Notes under the pieces: generated by a model
Database searches by the model: none
The model's input: only the letters and a program-made list of their open reading frames with translations
Told to the model about the DNA's origin: nothing
Source: Verrucomicrobiota bacterium
GTDB lineage: Bacteria; Verrucomicrobiota; Verrucomicrobiia; Verrucomicrobiales; Akkermansiaceae
NCBI GenBank assembly: GCA_026397725.1
Contig: JAPLUI010000312.1
Span: 1 to 64,000 of the forward strand
Direction: 5' to 3'
DNA: 64,000 nt
In this document: positions 46,801-55,388 of the stretch, one piece after another
Layout: the number at the start of each line of letters is the position of its first letter
How positions within the stretch are numbered: the first letter of the stretch is position 1
Program-made: the position numbers and the translations under genes

Positions 46801-47061
46801 TGTCAGATACCAGTCCTTGCGGGTTTTGAACGAATCGAAATCGCAGACATAGAACGAGCCGCCAAATCCCAATGATTTGAGGATCGGGGCCGCCACGGTA
46901 TAGCCGCTGGCGCAGCCGTCGTCGAAGGTGAGTACTATCAACTTGTCGGGGATCGGCTTGAGCAGGACCCCGTTAGGGTCGGGCTCGGCGGGTTGACCGC
47001 AGGTGAGGGATGGCAGCGCGAGGGCGGCGAGGACGAGACTTCTGGCAATTGGTGTTTTCAT
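43846..47061 (-). CDS. Polysaccharide deacetylase fused to beta-strand repeats, copy 2
   Basis: 1071 residues. Same order as copy 1: signal peptide (LVLAALALPSLTCG), NodB domain (LTFDDGCASGYTV, LEIGNHTVGHWGG), then two DUF5018-like domains instead of one (PQTYTVTGKDGSKQAYTV and PQTYTVTAQDGSSQVYTV), then beta-strand repeats and a terminal domain (KIRRLSIDGKPQPAGIYN). Pairwise similarity is high in the deacetylase and the last 300 residues and lower in the middle. In the NodB motif copy 1 has DDGPA and copy 2 has DDGCA. The 299 bases between the two genes hold nothing clear. Confidence 0.83.
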   Translation of the reverse strand: MKTPIARSLVLAALALPSLTCGQPAEPDPNGVLLKPIPDKLIVLTFDDGCASGYTVAAPILKSLGFGGSFYVCDFDSFKTRKDWYLTFRQMQAMAADGLEIGNHTVGHWGGLDSFLAMEDQMLANHVPKPTTVCWPLYQADPASFPDLAKHGYTFGRGGHDRPYRPTVDNPFDVPSFTLRDGVPIETFIKQAQQARQGRVVVFTLHGVPDLEHGAVGLEPATFKVMMQYLKDNHYQVIAMRDLAKFIDPAKAAKLPPTAKNVNVPELLVKDDKPYVGAANEIRTFGFPDQPLGSITGTSISVTVPYAADLTALAPNITLSADATISPASGTARDFTKPQTYTVTGKDGSKQAYTVTVTKAPVSQGKEMLTFTLPGPIPGIISGNRITVYAPPSADVKALAPTLTLSPFATWATTVPPSGTAQDFTKPQTYTVTAQDGSSQVYTVTVIKTNQPNAFTWSKAEPGTWSDGSKWSNNLSNGNAPLAAGQPDYILNFNLDGNHAVTNDLQDGFQLNQLNLGEKFGLNLAGKRVALVTNSATGSLPKIHVNTSSEGNPIAIPIELAADTTVNVRLGGRVFIKSLISGKGSLTLECPGSTNNYQNWGILRIENKLNTYSGGTIINGGQLFLLYAERGLGTGPVTLNDGADIRLECNGMTNPLIINGGTIEGGTWNAPITLNGNARFAGTMNLNEAGGGMSGPGGFTQIGPIGPFSRVNAGELSLWGTNTYAGPTTVQMGTLIIRRAVALYNAEPANWTPAKITVHPAATLYIPTGGPGEFTGAQVGTLLTKLTTAVNHNGLMAGAIFCVDTAKAAATVTVASNITDGKGPGGGAFVLKKCQAGTLQITGANTYTGQTVLEGGTLSVDSLNSVVKGKPGSSLGVPTNVEAGEIVIGKDQADGECALVYTGKGETSDRVMNLAGKNSTVTFAQSGSGLLKLTSALLISGYGANKTIVLTGDTAGTGEFAGTITNPHDRAGKATTSVTKSGTGTWTLSGTNTYTGPTTVTQGTLSLTTARGLGPDSEVSVAAGATLDLNFKGPMKIRRLSIDGKPQPAGIYNAAGFPKALKGTGLLMVVP

Positions 47062-47272
47062 GGGATGGATGGCACGTTGAAATTCATGGCCACGGGAGTT
47101 TGGCCCGATTTTGGGAGTGAGGAATGCAGGCCATGATTGGAGTCATCAGATTCAGGGGACATCCGGATGCCTCAATGTCACCAGCTCGCCACCTGCGCGG
47201 CTTTCGGCATCGCAACCAGACTGTCGATATGGAGCAAGGAGGCAGGCAGCGCTCCAATTGCGGCGAGCCATG

Positions 47273-47318
47273 CAGACATGCGGGACGCATGTCTGCCCTG
47301 ACAGCCGAGACGGCTGTC
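47273..47318 (-). repeat. Double-hairpin palindromic repeat, copy 1
   Basis: Two perfect hairpins stand side by side: CAGACATGCG-GGA-CGCATGTCTG (10 base pairs) and GACAGCCG-AGA-CGGCTGTC (8 base pairs). They lie in the 281 bases between the esterase stop and the deacetylase copy 2 start. The arrangement matches 50494-50537. Confidence 0.65.
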
Positions 47319-47342
47319 TTCCAGATCCCTATGCCTGAGCGA

Positions 47343-50294
47343 TTACTGTTCGAGCGGTACATCGCAAAACGTGAGCGCGGTAATGCCATTGGCACCGAAG
47401 ATCAGGTCGTTCTGGTTCCAGTTAGGACCTGGATAGGTGATCTTCTTGGCGGCGGAGGGTGATTTCAACTTGAGGGTGATCACCTTGCCGCTCACGGCAC
47501 CCGAGGCGATCTTGTCCTGCTCCCCGTCCAGACAGAACTGGCTGGCCAGCGCATCCAGCCAGATCACCGCTTGGTCGAACTCCAGAGTGATCTTATCCTT
47601 GGCTGTGTTGGCATAGGTTGCCTGCTTGAGATTGGGTGCGGTGATGGACTCGGCGACCTTCCTGCCATACATATCGCGTTCGATCAGGGGCTGCATCAAG
47701 GTGGCGAATTCCGCCCAGCCGGCTAACGGATAATGGCAGGTACCGGGCGGCTTGATGCCCAGCGTCGGCATGACGTCCATATTGGAATACAGCCGCGGCA
47801 AGGTCCGCTGCATCTCGCGAATCATGTTGCCATCGCCCATCGAACAGGCACCCGGCCAGATCTGGAAGATATAGTAGTGGAGGAGGTTGGGAAAATCCTG
47901 CTTCCACGCGGCCGACATGTCCACGAAGTATTGTTGATACGATTTCCAATCGTGATCGCCGGTGGGACCCGCCATCCCCTGGTTGTTCTCACCCTGGTGC
48001 CACAGCACACCGCGAATGCCGTGGGTCAATCGGGCTTGCTGCACGCGCCATAACATCCGTCCATAGATCGTCTCCATGTCGGTGGGCTTGGCCTCGTTGC
48101 GCTGGTGTTGGTCGATGCGGGTACCGCCGGCCGCGCCATTGATGATAAAGATCGGCATTTTCTGGCTGGCCACCAGGCGTTTCGCGAGTTCCATGCCCCA
48201 GTAACCGAGTTCGGCCTGTTCACCTTGCTGCGCCTTCCACACCGGGTTGCACCACCGGTTCTTGCGCGGCCCTTGCTGGTCGCCCTCCGGTTTGCCATAA
48301 CTGCGGATCCACTCGCTGGTCTCAGGCGGTGACTTCTCGCCGGTGTCCGTGGCCAGCGCGTTGGATTGCCCGTCTATCAGATAGGCATCGCCGCAGACCA
48401 GGTTGGTGACGGTTTGCAGCACGGTCTCGGTGGCGCCGGATTTCGTCCCGAACTCGACTTTGTATTTGATGAGTCCCGGTTTGAGTTTGGCGGTGAGCGC
48501 ATAGGTCTTATCCGCAGTGGGTTTGGCGGTTTCGGTTTTCACCAACTTGTCGTCCGCATAGACTTTCAGGAACACCGAATCGGCAGGCTGGTCGAGGGTG
48601 CCATTATAATAAAGCGCGCCTTCGTTCTTGTCATCCCTGGCATAAAACTGACCGTCCTCGGGCCGCTCATCCTTCTCTGGCGTCCGCTGGAGCCATGGAT
48701 CGCTCTTGGGTTCGGTCACTTGCAGCGACGCCGTCGCCTCGCGCGAGACGCCACCGTTGTGGATCACCGCTTTGACAGTGAGCGGGCCGGTGTATTGCGA
48801 GCGTTGGAGCAGCAATCGATCAGGGGCGATTTCCTTGATGACCGCGCCGCCGGCAACGCTCCATGTATAATGCAGTTCGCCCGCGCCTTGGGCCTTCATC
48901 GCTGCTAGATTGGTGATTTGCGGAATCACCTCGATGGCATCGCGCCCGTTCCACCTCGCGGGCGCTTGCAGGGTGAACACCGGCTCGGGAATCGTTTCCT
49001 TAACCGTCACTGGAAGATCCTTGGTCTTGACCCCGTCGGCATACACTGCCTTGAACCGCAGCATATACGAGGTGTCGGCCACCACCCGCCCGGCGTCGAT
49101 GGTGTAGGTATTCTGATCCACCGCAACCACGGTCTCGGTGCCATCGCGCTTGACCATCCAATACAGCTTTTGGGCGCCACCGGCCTTGGCGGTGACGCTC
49201 ACGCTTTTTCCTTCATCCACTTTGATCGCGGCAGCCGAAACCGAAAACTCATTTCCCGGTTGCGGCAGGGTGCCGACCAGGGTTTGCAGCGGGTTCTGGT
49301 TTTGATAGGTCAATTGGATCCAGTCGGCGGAGCGGGTCACTTTGGAGATGCGCACCTCATCCACGTCACAATCAGATTCCCAGTTGCGATACCAGTTGCC
49401 GACAAACATGCGGCAGGGATTCTTGAAATCCATGATGGCCTTGGCCGAGGCCACGGGCTGGCCATTAACATAAGCCTGCTGGCTGCCATCCGTCGCATAG
49501 GTGTGCACCACATGATACCATTGGTTCAAGGCAACCGGGCCGGGACACTCCACACCACAACTGATATGCAGCGGGCTGAGCACGCCGATCAGCAGTTTGC
49601 TGCCACTGCCCTCGACGCCCCAGCAGACAAACCGGCTGCCCCATGGTCCCGGCAGCTTGTTGTCCTTGAACCAAAGTTCGGTGGACGACGGGCTGTTACC
49701 GGTCGGGTAGTTCGTGATGTTCTCGCCGCCAATCACCCCGGGCCGGCCATAGACAAAATTCAGGGCCTTGCCGATCATTCCGTCGCACGAAGTTGCTCCC
49801 AGATTGGTGGGGGTCAGCGTGCCGACCTCATCCTTGGGATCCTTCGGATCGTTCAGGTGCATGACGGTGACAAATCCGTTGGACTCGTTGAAGACCGCCT
49901 TGCCGTTGGACTCGCTCGCCGCATCCGCCTTGCCCCAGTGCATCTGAATTTGCTGGCTTGCATGGCCCTTGATGAGCGGGATGCGCACCCAGATGCTGGC
50001 GGCGCCTTGCCCCGCATCCCAGGCGTCAATCTGATAGGCCAGCGGCTTGCCCGCGGCGGCGAAGCGGACATCCTCGCCATTGGGCTTGGCCTGCCTGAAG
50101 TCAAAGGTCCGCTGGTTCAAGCGGATCAACAGCGGGAAGTTCTCTTCCGAGGCCGTGGCCGGCAGGTTCGCTCCATCGGGGGTCGTCAGGATGGCAAGCG
50201 GACCCTGATGCTGCCAACCCGGATACTGGGCGAAGGTTGGAGGCGTGAAGCAGGCGAGCAGCGTGCTGGTGATCATGAGTACTTGTTGGTTCAT
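47343..50294 (-). CDS. Large sialate-O-acetylesterase-type protein with LamG and DUF2341
   Basis: 983 residues. Signal peptide ending CFTPPTFAQ. A DUF2341 domain (about 45-130, ENFPLLIRLN, GHASQQIQMHWGKAD) is followed by a LamG/concanavalin-like domain (about 160-345, WYHVVHTYATDGSQQAYVNG), Ig-like domains (about 360-600), and the SGNH-fold sialate O-acetylesterase domain (about 650-900): CGDAYLIDGQSNALA with the nucleophile Ser, and VLWHQGENNQG. GTCHYPLAGWAEFA is probably the His block. It should remove acetyl esters from sugars outside the cytoplasm. It is in the same orientation as the deacetylases and the fucosidase cluster. Confidence 0.85.
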   Translation of the reverse strand: MNQQVLMITSTLLACFTPPTFAQYPGWQHQGPLAILTTPDGANLPATASEENFPLLIRLNQRTFDFRQAKPNGEDVRFAAAGKPLAYQIDAWDAGQGAASIWVRIPLIKGHASQQIQMHWGKADAASESNGKAVFNESNGFVTVMHLNDPKDPKDEVGTLTPTNLGATSCDGMIGKALNFVYGRPGVIGGENITNYPTGNSPSSTELWFKDNKLPGPWGSRFVCWGVEGSGSKLLIGVLSPLHISCGVECPGPVALNQWYHVVHTYATDGSQQAYVNGQPVASAKAIMDFKNPCRMFVGNWYRNWESDCDVDEVRISKVTRSADWIQLTYQNQNPLQTLVGTLPQPGNEFSVSAAAIKVDEGKSVSVTAKAGGAQKLYWMVKRDGTETVVAVDQNTYTIDAGRVVADTSYMLRFKAVYADGVKTKDLPVTVKETIPEPVFTLQAPARWNGRDAIEVIPQITNLAAMKAQGAGELHYTWSVAGGAVIKEIAPDRLLLQRSQYTGPLTVKAVIHNGGVSREATASLQVTEPKSDPWLQRTPEKDERPEDGQFYARDDKNEGALYYNGTLDQPADSVFLKVYADDKLVKTETAKPTADKTYALTAKLKPGLIKYKVEFGTKSGATETVLQTVTNLVCGDAYLIDGQSNALATDTGEKSPPETSEWIRSYGKPEGDQQGPRKNRWCNPVWKAQQGEQAELGYWGMELAKRLVASQKMPIFIINGAAGGTRIDQHQRNEAKPTDMETIYGRMLWRVQQARLTHGIRGVLWHQGENNQGMAGPTGDHDWKSYQQYFVDMSAAWKQDFPNLLHYYIFQIWPGACSMGDGNMIREMQRTLPRLYSNMDVMPTLGIKPPGTCHYPLAGWAEFATLMQPLIERDMYGRKVAESITAPNLKQATYANTAKDKITLEFDQAVIWLDALASQFCLDGEQDKIASGAVSGKVITLKLKSPSAAKKITYPGPNWNQNDLIFGANGITALTFCDVPLEQ

Positions 50295-50493
50295 GAATTT
50301 GTGGGTGGTGCGGGGATGGTGGGAATCCTGGGCGGCTGTGATCCAGTCTGGCCAGGCTCATACGGGGGGCAGGCCGGGGATTCTTGCACGTCAAAGCATC
50401 GGGTTGGTGGATGTGGCGAATTATTGATTATTGATGGAAGAGGGGGAGAAGAGGAGGTATCAGAGGATGCGCTGGCGCAGCTTGCATTCTCCA

Positions 50494-50537
50494 ACAGGCG
50501 GGACGCCTGTTTTTGCCTCACCGCCGGGACGGCTGTT
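50494..50537 (-). repeat. Double-hairpin palindromic repeat, copy 2
   Basis: AACAGGCG-GGA-CGCCTGTT and, nine bases further, an imperfect ACCGCCG-GGA-CGGCTGT hairpin. Same layout as 47273-47318. The rest of 50295-50881 shows no gene or other structure that I can support. Confidence 0.6.
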
Positions 50538-50881
50538 TTCCATAAGTCAACGCACATGGGGAGACACGGCGGCACTGGGATCAGCCGGGCACCCGCCAGC
50601 AACCCGGAAGTACGCACCGCACTGGCGGGGAAAGCGCCATGCCGGGTGGATGGGAAATCCGGCGAATGGGACCGGTCTAACAGTTTCCGTTGTCCGTTGT
50701 CCGTGAGCCAGGGCGGCCGGTGCTGCGGGCAGCGGCGCGGGCGCGGGGAGGTCTCACGGACGGGGTCATGGAAGTGGAATGATTGCCGGATTCAGGCGGG
50801 TTTGAGGGTCTCGCACAGGATGCCGACGGGTGCCAATGACGGCATACACAGGTATGCAAATCGCGGCGAAATGGCGATGCA

Positions 50882-51037
50882 TCAAGGAGATTTGTGAAAA
50901 AAGAAAAAGAAAGAATTTGAGTGGTGGAAAATCCCCTTGGCTACCTCCGCGATCACCTCCTTGACCTGCTCCTTGCGGGCGATGGGCATGCGCTTGAGGT
51001 AGCGCACCGCGTGACGGTGATAGACGACTTCTCTCAT
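50882..51037 (-). pseudogene. N-terminal fragment of a RelE/ParE-family toxin
   Basis: 51 codons from ATG 51037. MREVVYHRHAVRYLKRMPIA and KEQVKEVIAEVAKG match the start and first helices of RelE-like toxins. It then runs into a phenylalanine-rich stretch coded by T-rich DNA (SFFFFF) and stops. The second half with the catalytic strands is missing. Its ATG overlaps the antitoxin stop (ATGA), as in intact pairs. Confidence 0.6.
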
Positions 51038-51231
51038 ACCATGTCAGCGGAGACAAAGGCATCGCGGCGGCCGCAGGTGGAGTCCTCCAGCGCATCGCGC
51101 AGGTCGCGCTGCTCCGCCGCGTCTAAATCGAGACCGAGGGCCTCGACGATCTCCAGGAATTGGGCATAGGGGATGATCACTTCGGCGGGTACGCCTTGTT
51201 CGTCGAGCACGATTTTTCGCGTGATGGTCAT
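51034..51231 (-). CDS. Small antitoxin, orphaned
   Basis: 65 residues. MTITRKIVLDEQGVPAEVII followed by an amphipathic acidic helix (ALGLDLDAAEQRDLRDALED) resembles small antitoxins paired with RelE-type toxins. The partner gene is truncated, so the antitoxin seems orphaned. Such proteins usually repress their own promoter. The roughly 120 bases between it and the giant fusion gene contain nothing else. Confidence 0.6.
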   Translation of the reverse strand: MTITRKIVLDEQGVPAEVIIPYAQFLEIVEALGLDLDAAEQRDLRDALEDSTCGRRDAFVSADMV

Positions 51232-51350
51232 GAATGAATGTTACACTCTACCGCGTGTATTGCGAGCCTCAATTTGCGTCAGGTGTGGCCACTCACCCCT
51301 GTCTCAGTGGCCGCAGAATGATCTATTTGCCAAAATTGATCCAATTCTTT

Positions 51351-54300
51351 CTATTTTTCATTGATGTTGGCCACCCCCAGGTCGTGGAGGGCGTAGGCGG
51401 TGAAATGCACCGGGGTGCCGGGCGCGCCCTGGCCGATCCAACGCATGTTGAGCGTGTCATTCGAGGCTTCCCAGGTGGCGGTGAGTAGCGCCGGTGTTTT
51501 CACGTCGCCGTTAGCTAATTGATGCTTGCCGCCCGCCACTTCGGCAACCCCGTTGCGAGGCACGTTGCAGATCAATTGCAACCGATAGGTGTGGCCGGCT
51601 GTTAGACCGCCGATGATGAGGGTGGGTTTCTTGCCGGCCGTGTCCGCCGCGGCTTGCAGCAGCGAATTGACGAGCTTTTTGTAGTTCGCATCGGTTGGGG
51701 CGGGATAGTAGTCCAACATTCCCGAGTTTCCCCACGGGCCTGACAAAGCGGAGTCACCGGCGGCATTGACCGCGCCTTTGAAGGGGACGCCGTGAACCGT
51801 GAGGTCGGCCGCCTCGCCAAAGTGATAGGCCCGGACGAGCGTGCCGCCATTTTGAATCTCCAATCCGCTCGCGCCGGCCGAGGTGTCGAGGGTGGTCTCG
51901 GCAAAGGATGCAAAACGCGTGAAGGTCACGGTGGCGGTTGGCGTGATGGCAAGGTTGTCGGCACTGGCACGCAACACCGCCGAGCCCAAGGTCGCGGAGG
52001 TTACGCCGAAGGTCACCCCGCCGTCGGCACTGGTGGGTCCCGAGGCTGCCGAAATCGTGTCCTTCGAACCACGGTTGGAAACCAAAGTCACGGCTTTGCC
52101 GACGACCGGATTGCCGACATCATCCTTCAAGGTGACGGTGACCGTGGCGGCGGTGGCGCCGTCCGCCGGGGGCGAGGTGGGTGAGGCCAGCACCGATGTC
52201 TTTTCCTCACAGACAATTCGGAAGCCAACATTATGGACCGGCTGCCACGGACGATAGCCCAAGCGGCTCGACGAAGTCGCCTGCAGCGGACGGTCTGACC
52301 ACGACCCGCCGCGCACGGCTTTGCGCTCCGGCGTGAACTCGCCGCTCGTCCATTCCCACACGTTGCCAGCCATGTCGCACAAGCCCCATGCGTTAGGAGC
52401 GAATGATCCCACGGGTGCGGAGACACGGAAGCCGTCGTTGATGGAATCAATGGCCGGGCGCCAGGGCGGCACGCCGCCGGACGGCAGGCCCCAACTGAAC
52501 GTCGGCATGACCCGCAGCGTGTGATCTGCCAGGTTCGCGGATTTCGAGAAGTCTGTTGTTAGATCGCCGAACCAGAGGGGTGTCGCGGTGCCCGCCCGGC
52601 ACGCATATTCCCACTGCGCCTCGGTCGGCAAGCCACAAGACTCGCCGGTCTTTTCGGAGAGCCAGCGGCAGAAGGCCATCGCCGCGTTCCACGAAACCCG
52701 GACGACCGGTTGTTTGGGGCCGTTGGCGGGATAGCCGCGTTCGATTTCCTCGAACTGGAGAAAATCACCGCGCTCAATCCGGCTGTCATGCTTCGGATCG
52801 AAGCGGGCGTATTGTTCGTTAGATAGTTCGACGCGGCCCATCCAGAATGGTTTGTCTATAGTGACCCGCGCCGCCTCCCAGTTTCCGTTAGATGCGCCCG
52901 TCACGAACCCGCCTTTGGGAATCCGCACGAGATCCAATGTGACACCGTTGCCAAGGTCGAGTTGGCGTTGGAATTTGCCACTCCCGGCTTGGCGTCGCCG
53001 TGCCTCGGCGGCGTCAAACGGCCAGCCGGCAACCGCGACGCGGACGGCACCCGGTTTTGCCGGTGACTTGGCGGGTGGCTCAAACGCGATGGCTGCTGCC
53101 GGCCCGCTGATAGCCTCGGGATCTTCGTCGCGCTGTGCGTAACGAATCAACATCTCGCGGCGGCGATCGCGTTGGGCTTTCACCTTCTGAGCACCGACAA
53201 TTTCGGTCCACGTCCCGTGTGCCGGCGTGTTGAGGTCGATCCAGGTTGTTAGCCGGTCCCATGCCTCGGCGTCTAGTTTCACCCCGTGGTGGCCGGCACG
53301 GAGCATCTGCACCAGTTCGGTGGTGTCGGCACCGAACTCGCAGGGTGTTAGAAGATGCATGTCGCTCTCGATCGTGTGGCCGCGCACATAAGAGCGCAGC
53401 GCGAGATAGGACGGCGTGAATTGCGTGCCGTTGTTATAGGTGGGATCGCCCGCTTGGGGATGCACCGGCGGCGCATTGCGAAAATCCAACATGGCCGGCC
53501 GGCCGGGTTCGGTCTTGCCGTCGTGGCAGCCGACGCAGAAGCGGTCGAGCACCGGTTGCACCTCGCCCACGAATGAAAATCCGCGCTCCGGCCCATACCA
53601 CGGGGTGATTTCCGCCGGTGCCTTGGACAGGGCCAGGCCCTTGGCGGCCGGAGGAGTCGAGTTCTGCCGGTCATGGCAGCCGACGCACGAGAGGGTTTCG
53701 CCGGGCATGGCGGTCATCCAACTGCGCATGAGTTGCAGCGCCTGGCCGTTGGCATCGAGCGGTTGCACGGAGATCGGGGTGTTGGCAGGAACCCGGAACA
53801 ACGCCGAGCCGTCCGCCTCGACCGGCACGGTCCCCATGATGCGCTTCACGTCCCACGGTCCGTCCAGGCCGACCCGATTGATGTGCCCTCCCATATCGTA
53901 ATACCCGAAGTGATAGGTGAACACCCGAAGTTGTTTGACCGTCCCGCGTGGCACCCCCGCCAGGCCGGGACCAGAGTAGATATCGAGAATGGAAACCAGC
54001 GCATCCTTGCGCTCCGGCTGGACCTTCGAGGGCAGCACCGGCGGCCGCTCGCGCGGACGGAACGGAACCGGCTCTAACAGCGCATTGTTACCCACGCTCT
54101 CCTTGATCAACACCAGGTTGTCGAAGACGTCGGCCAGATAGATGCCCCACTTCGAGCCGGGCGTGGGTCTGGCAGAAACGAGGAAATACTTGTCACTCAG
54201 CGGCCAGGGGTGCAGGTATTTCGGGAAACTGGCGTCCGTTAGATGATCGGAAATGATCGGCTCGACCTGATTGCCGCGGCCGGGAATGCGTTGGATCGCG

Positions 54301-55340
54301 CCCTCGGCTTCGAAGCGGCCTTGGGCGGTGTCGAAGAGCACCAGTTCGCCGGTGCGGGCCTCACCGTGATGGCCGCCGACCACGGCGACAAACCTGGTTG
54401 CCGAACCTGGGATCGGCCGCGCATAGAACATGGCGTTGGGCCAGTAGGAGCCGCTGCCGTAGAACTCCTTCTGGTCGGAGCCATCGGGGTTCATGTGAAA
54501 CAGGATGCGTGCAAAGGCGTGCGGCAGATCCGTGTACTCCCAACGCAGATAGAGCAAGCGCCCGTCGTTCAGAACCGTCGGACACCAGTTGTGGTCCTGA
54601 TCGAAGGTCAGGCGGCGGATCGCCCCGGTCTGGCGCTCCAGCCGATAGAGGTTGGCCACATGCGAGGTTCCCAACACACATGGCACGCCGGTGAACGCCG
54701 CGGTCGAGCCAAAGATAACATTGCCGTCAGGCAGATAGCAGGCATCGTAATTGCCCACATCCGGCTCGCGGATCAGCGGCAGGGGCTGGGGCTTGCCGCC
54801 GTCGGCAGCCATTTCGAAAACCTGCCAGCAACCGTCGTCACCCGGCATCGAAAATATCATCTTCTTCGCGTCAAAATCCAAATCGACATCCCCGACGAAG
54901 CGCCCGCCGTCGGGGCTGAACAATGGCCGCAGTTCGCCGTTAGGCCGGACCGGCGAGAGCACTGCGATCCGATTGGTGAAGCCATCCCGGGGGAGGCTCG
55001 AGTTGCCCTCCCAGTTTTGCGGCAGGCCGAGCCGGTTGGCATCACGCTCGATGAGCAGCAGCCGCTCGAAATCCAGCAGCGGATTGGCCAGCAGGGCGTC
55101 GCTGCGGAGTTGCGTCAGGGCGGCGCTGAGTTCCTGGCTCACCCCGGTGGCTGCCATCCGGCCATCAAGCTCGGACAGCCGTTCGGCAAACGCCTTGCCC
55201 TGCGGGTAGCGTGCGCCGAACGTGGTGGTTAGATCCCCGATGGCGAGGCGCAGGCTCTTGAGTTGCCCGGCGGGTTCCTCGCACCGTACGGACGCCGGGG
55301 TCATGACCAAAGCCATGCATGCAATAAGTGGGTGTTTCAT
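51351..55340 (-). CDS. Giant HzsA-like / FGE-fold / Ig fusion protein
   Basis: 1329 residues. Signal peptide (LIACMALVMTPASVRC), helical linker (LTTTFGARYPQGKAF), PD40-type propeller (about 140-330), the HzsA-like middle region (VPVEADGSALFRVPANTP), and haem motifs CVGCH near 553 and CVGCH near 603. From about 793 to 1043 follows a formylglycine-generating-enzyme-like domain (MGRVELSNEQYARFD, LPTEAQWEYACRAGT, WGLCDMAGNVWEWTSG, VRGGSWSDRP, NVGFRIV). The catalytic Cys pair of true FGE after RGGSW is absent (SDRPLQATSSSRLGYRP), so it is unlikely to make formylglycine and may bind sugar or protein. Then come a bacterial Ig (BIG1-like) domain (about 1045-1135) and a C-terminal domain ending LGVANINEK. 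It looks like a redox or binding scaffold outside the cytoplasm. Confidence 0.8.
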   Translation of the reverse strand: MKHPLIACMALVMTPASVRCEEPAGQLKSLRLAIGDLTTTFGARYPQGKAFAERLSELDGRMAATGVSQELSAALTQLRSDALLANPLLDFERLLLIERDANRLGLPQNWEGNSSLPRDGFTNRIAVLSPVRPNGELRPLFSPDGGRFVGDVDLDFDAKKMIFSMPGDDGCWQVFEMAADGGKPQPLPLIREPDVGNYDACYLPDGNVIFGSTAAFTGVPCVLGTSHVANLYRLERQTGAIRRLTFDQDHNWCPTVLNDGRLLYLRWEYTDLPHAFARILFHMNPDGSDQKEFYGSGSYWPNAMFYARPIPGSATRFVAVVGGHHGEARTGELVLFDTAQGRFEAEGAIQRIPGRGNQVEPIISDHLTDASFPKYLHPWPLSDKYFLVSARPTPGSKWGIYLADVFDNLVLIKESVGNNALLEPVPFRPRERPPVLPSKVQPERKDALVSILDIYSGPGLAGVPRGTVKQLRVFTYHFGYYDMGGHINRVGLDGPWDVKRIMGTVPVEADGSALFRVPANTPISVQPLDANGQALQLMRSWMTAMPGETLSCVGCHDRQNSTPPAAKGLALSKAPAEITPWYGPERGFSFVGEVQPVLDRFCVGCHDGKTEPGRPAMLDFRNAPPVHPQAGDPTYNNGTQFTPSYLALRSYVRGHTIESDMHLLTPCEFGADTTELVQMLRAGHHGVKLDAEAWDRLTTWIDLNTPAHGTWTEIVGAQKVKAQRDRRREMLIRYAQRDEDPEAISGPAAAIAFEPPAKSPAKPGAVRVAVAGWPFDAAEARRRQAGSGKFQRQLDLGNGVTLDLVRIPKGGFVTGASNGNWEAARVTIDKPFWMGRVELSNEQYARFDPKHDSRIERGDFLQFEEIERGYPANGPKQPVVRVSWNAAMAFCRWLSEKTGESCGLPTEAQWEYACRAGTATPLWFGDLTTDFSKSANLADHTLRVMPTFSWGLPSGGVPPWRPAIDSINDGFRVSAPVGSFAPNAWGLCDMAGNVWEWTSGEFTPERKAVRGGSWSDRPLQATSSSRLGYRPWQPVHNVGFRIVCEEKTSVLASPTSPPADGATAATVTVTLKDDVGNPVVGKAVTLVSNRGSKDTISAASGPTSADGGVTFGVTSATLGSAVLRASADNLAITPTATVTFTRFASFAETTLDTSAGASGLEIQNGGTLVRAYHFGEAADLTVHGVPFKGAVNAAGDSALSGPWGNSGMLDYYPAPTDANYKKLVNSLLQAAADTAGKKPTLIIGGLTAGHTYRLQLICNVPRNGVAEVAGGKHQLANGDVKTPALLTATWEASNDTLNMRWIGQGAPGTPVHFTAYALHDLGVANINEK

Positions 55341-55388
55341 CGATGGTTTGTTCTTTTGTTCATAGTGCCGGTTTTGGCGCAGCCGCTG

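Noticed and set aside
40568..47061. Classical type V autotransporters
   Set aside because: The proteins carry beta-strand repeats but end without a beta-barrel translocator domain.
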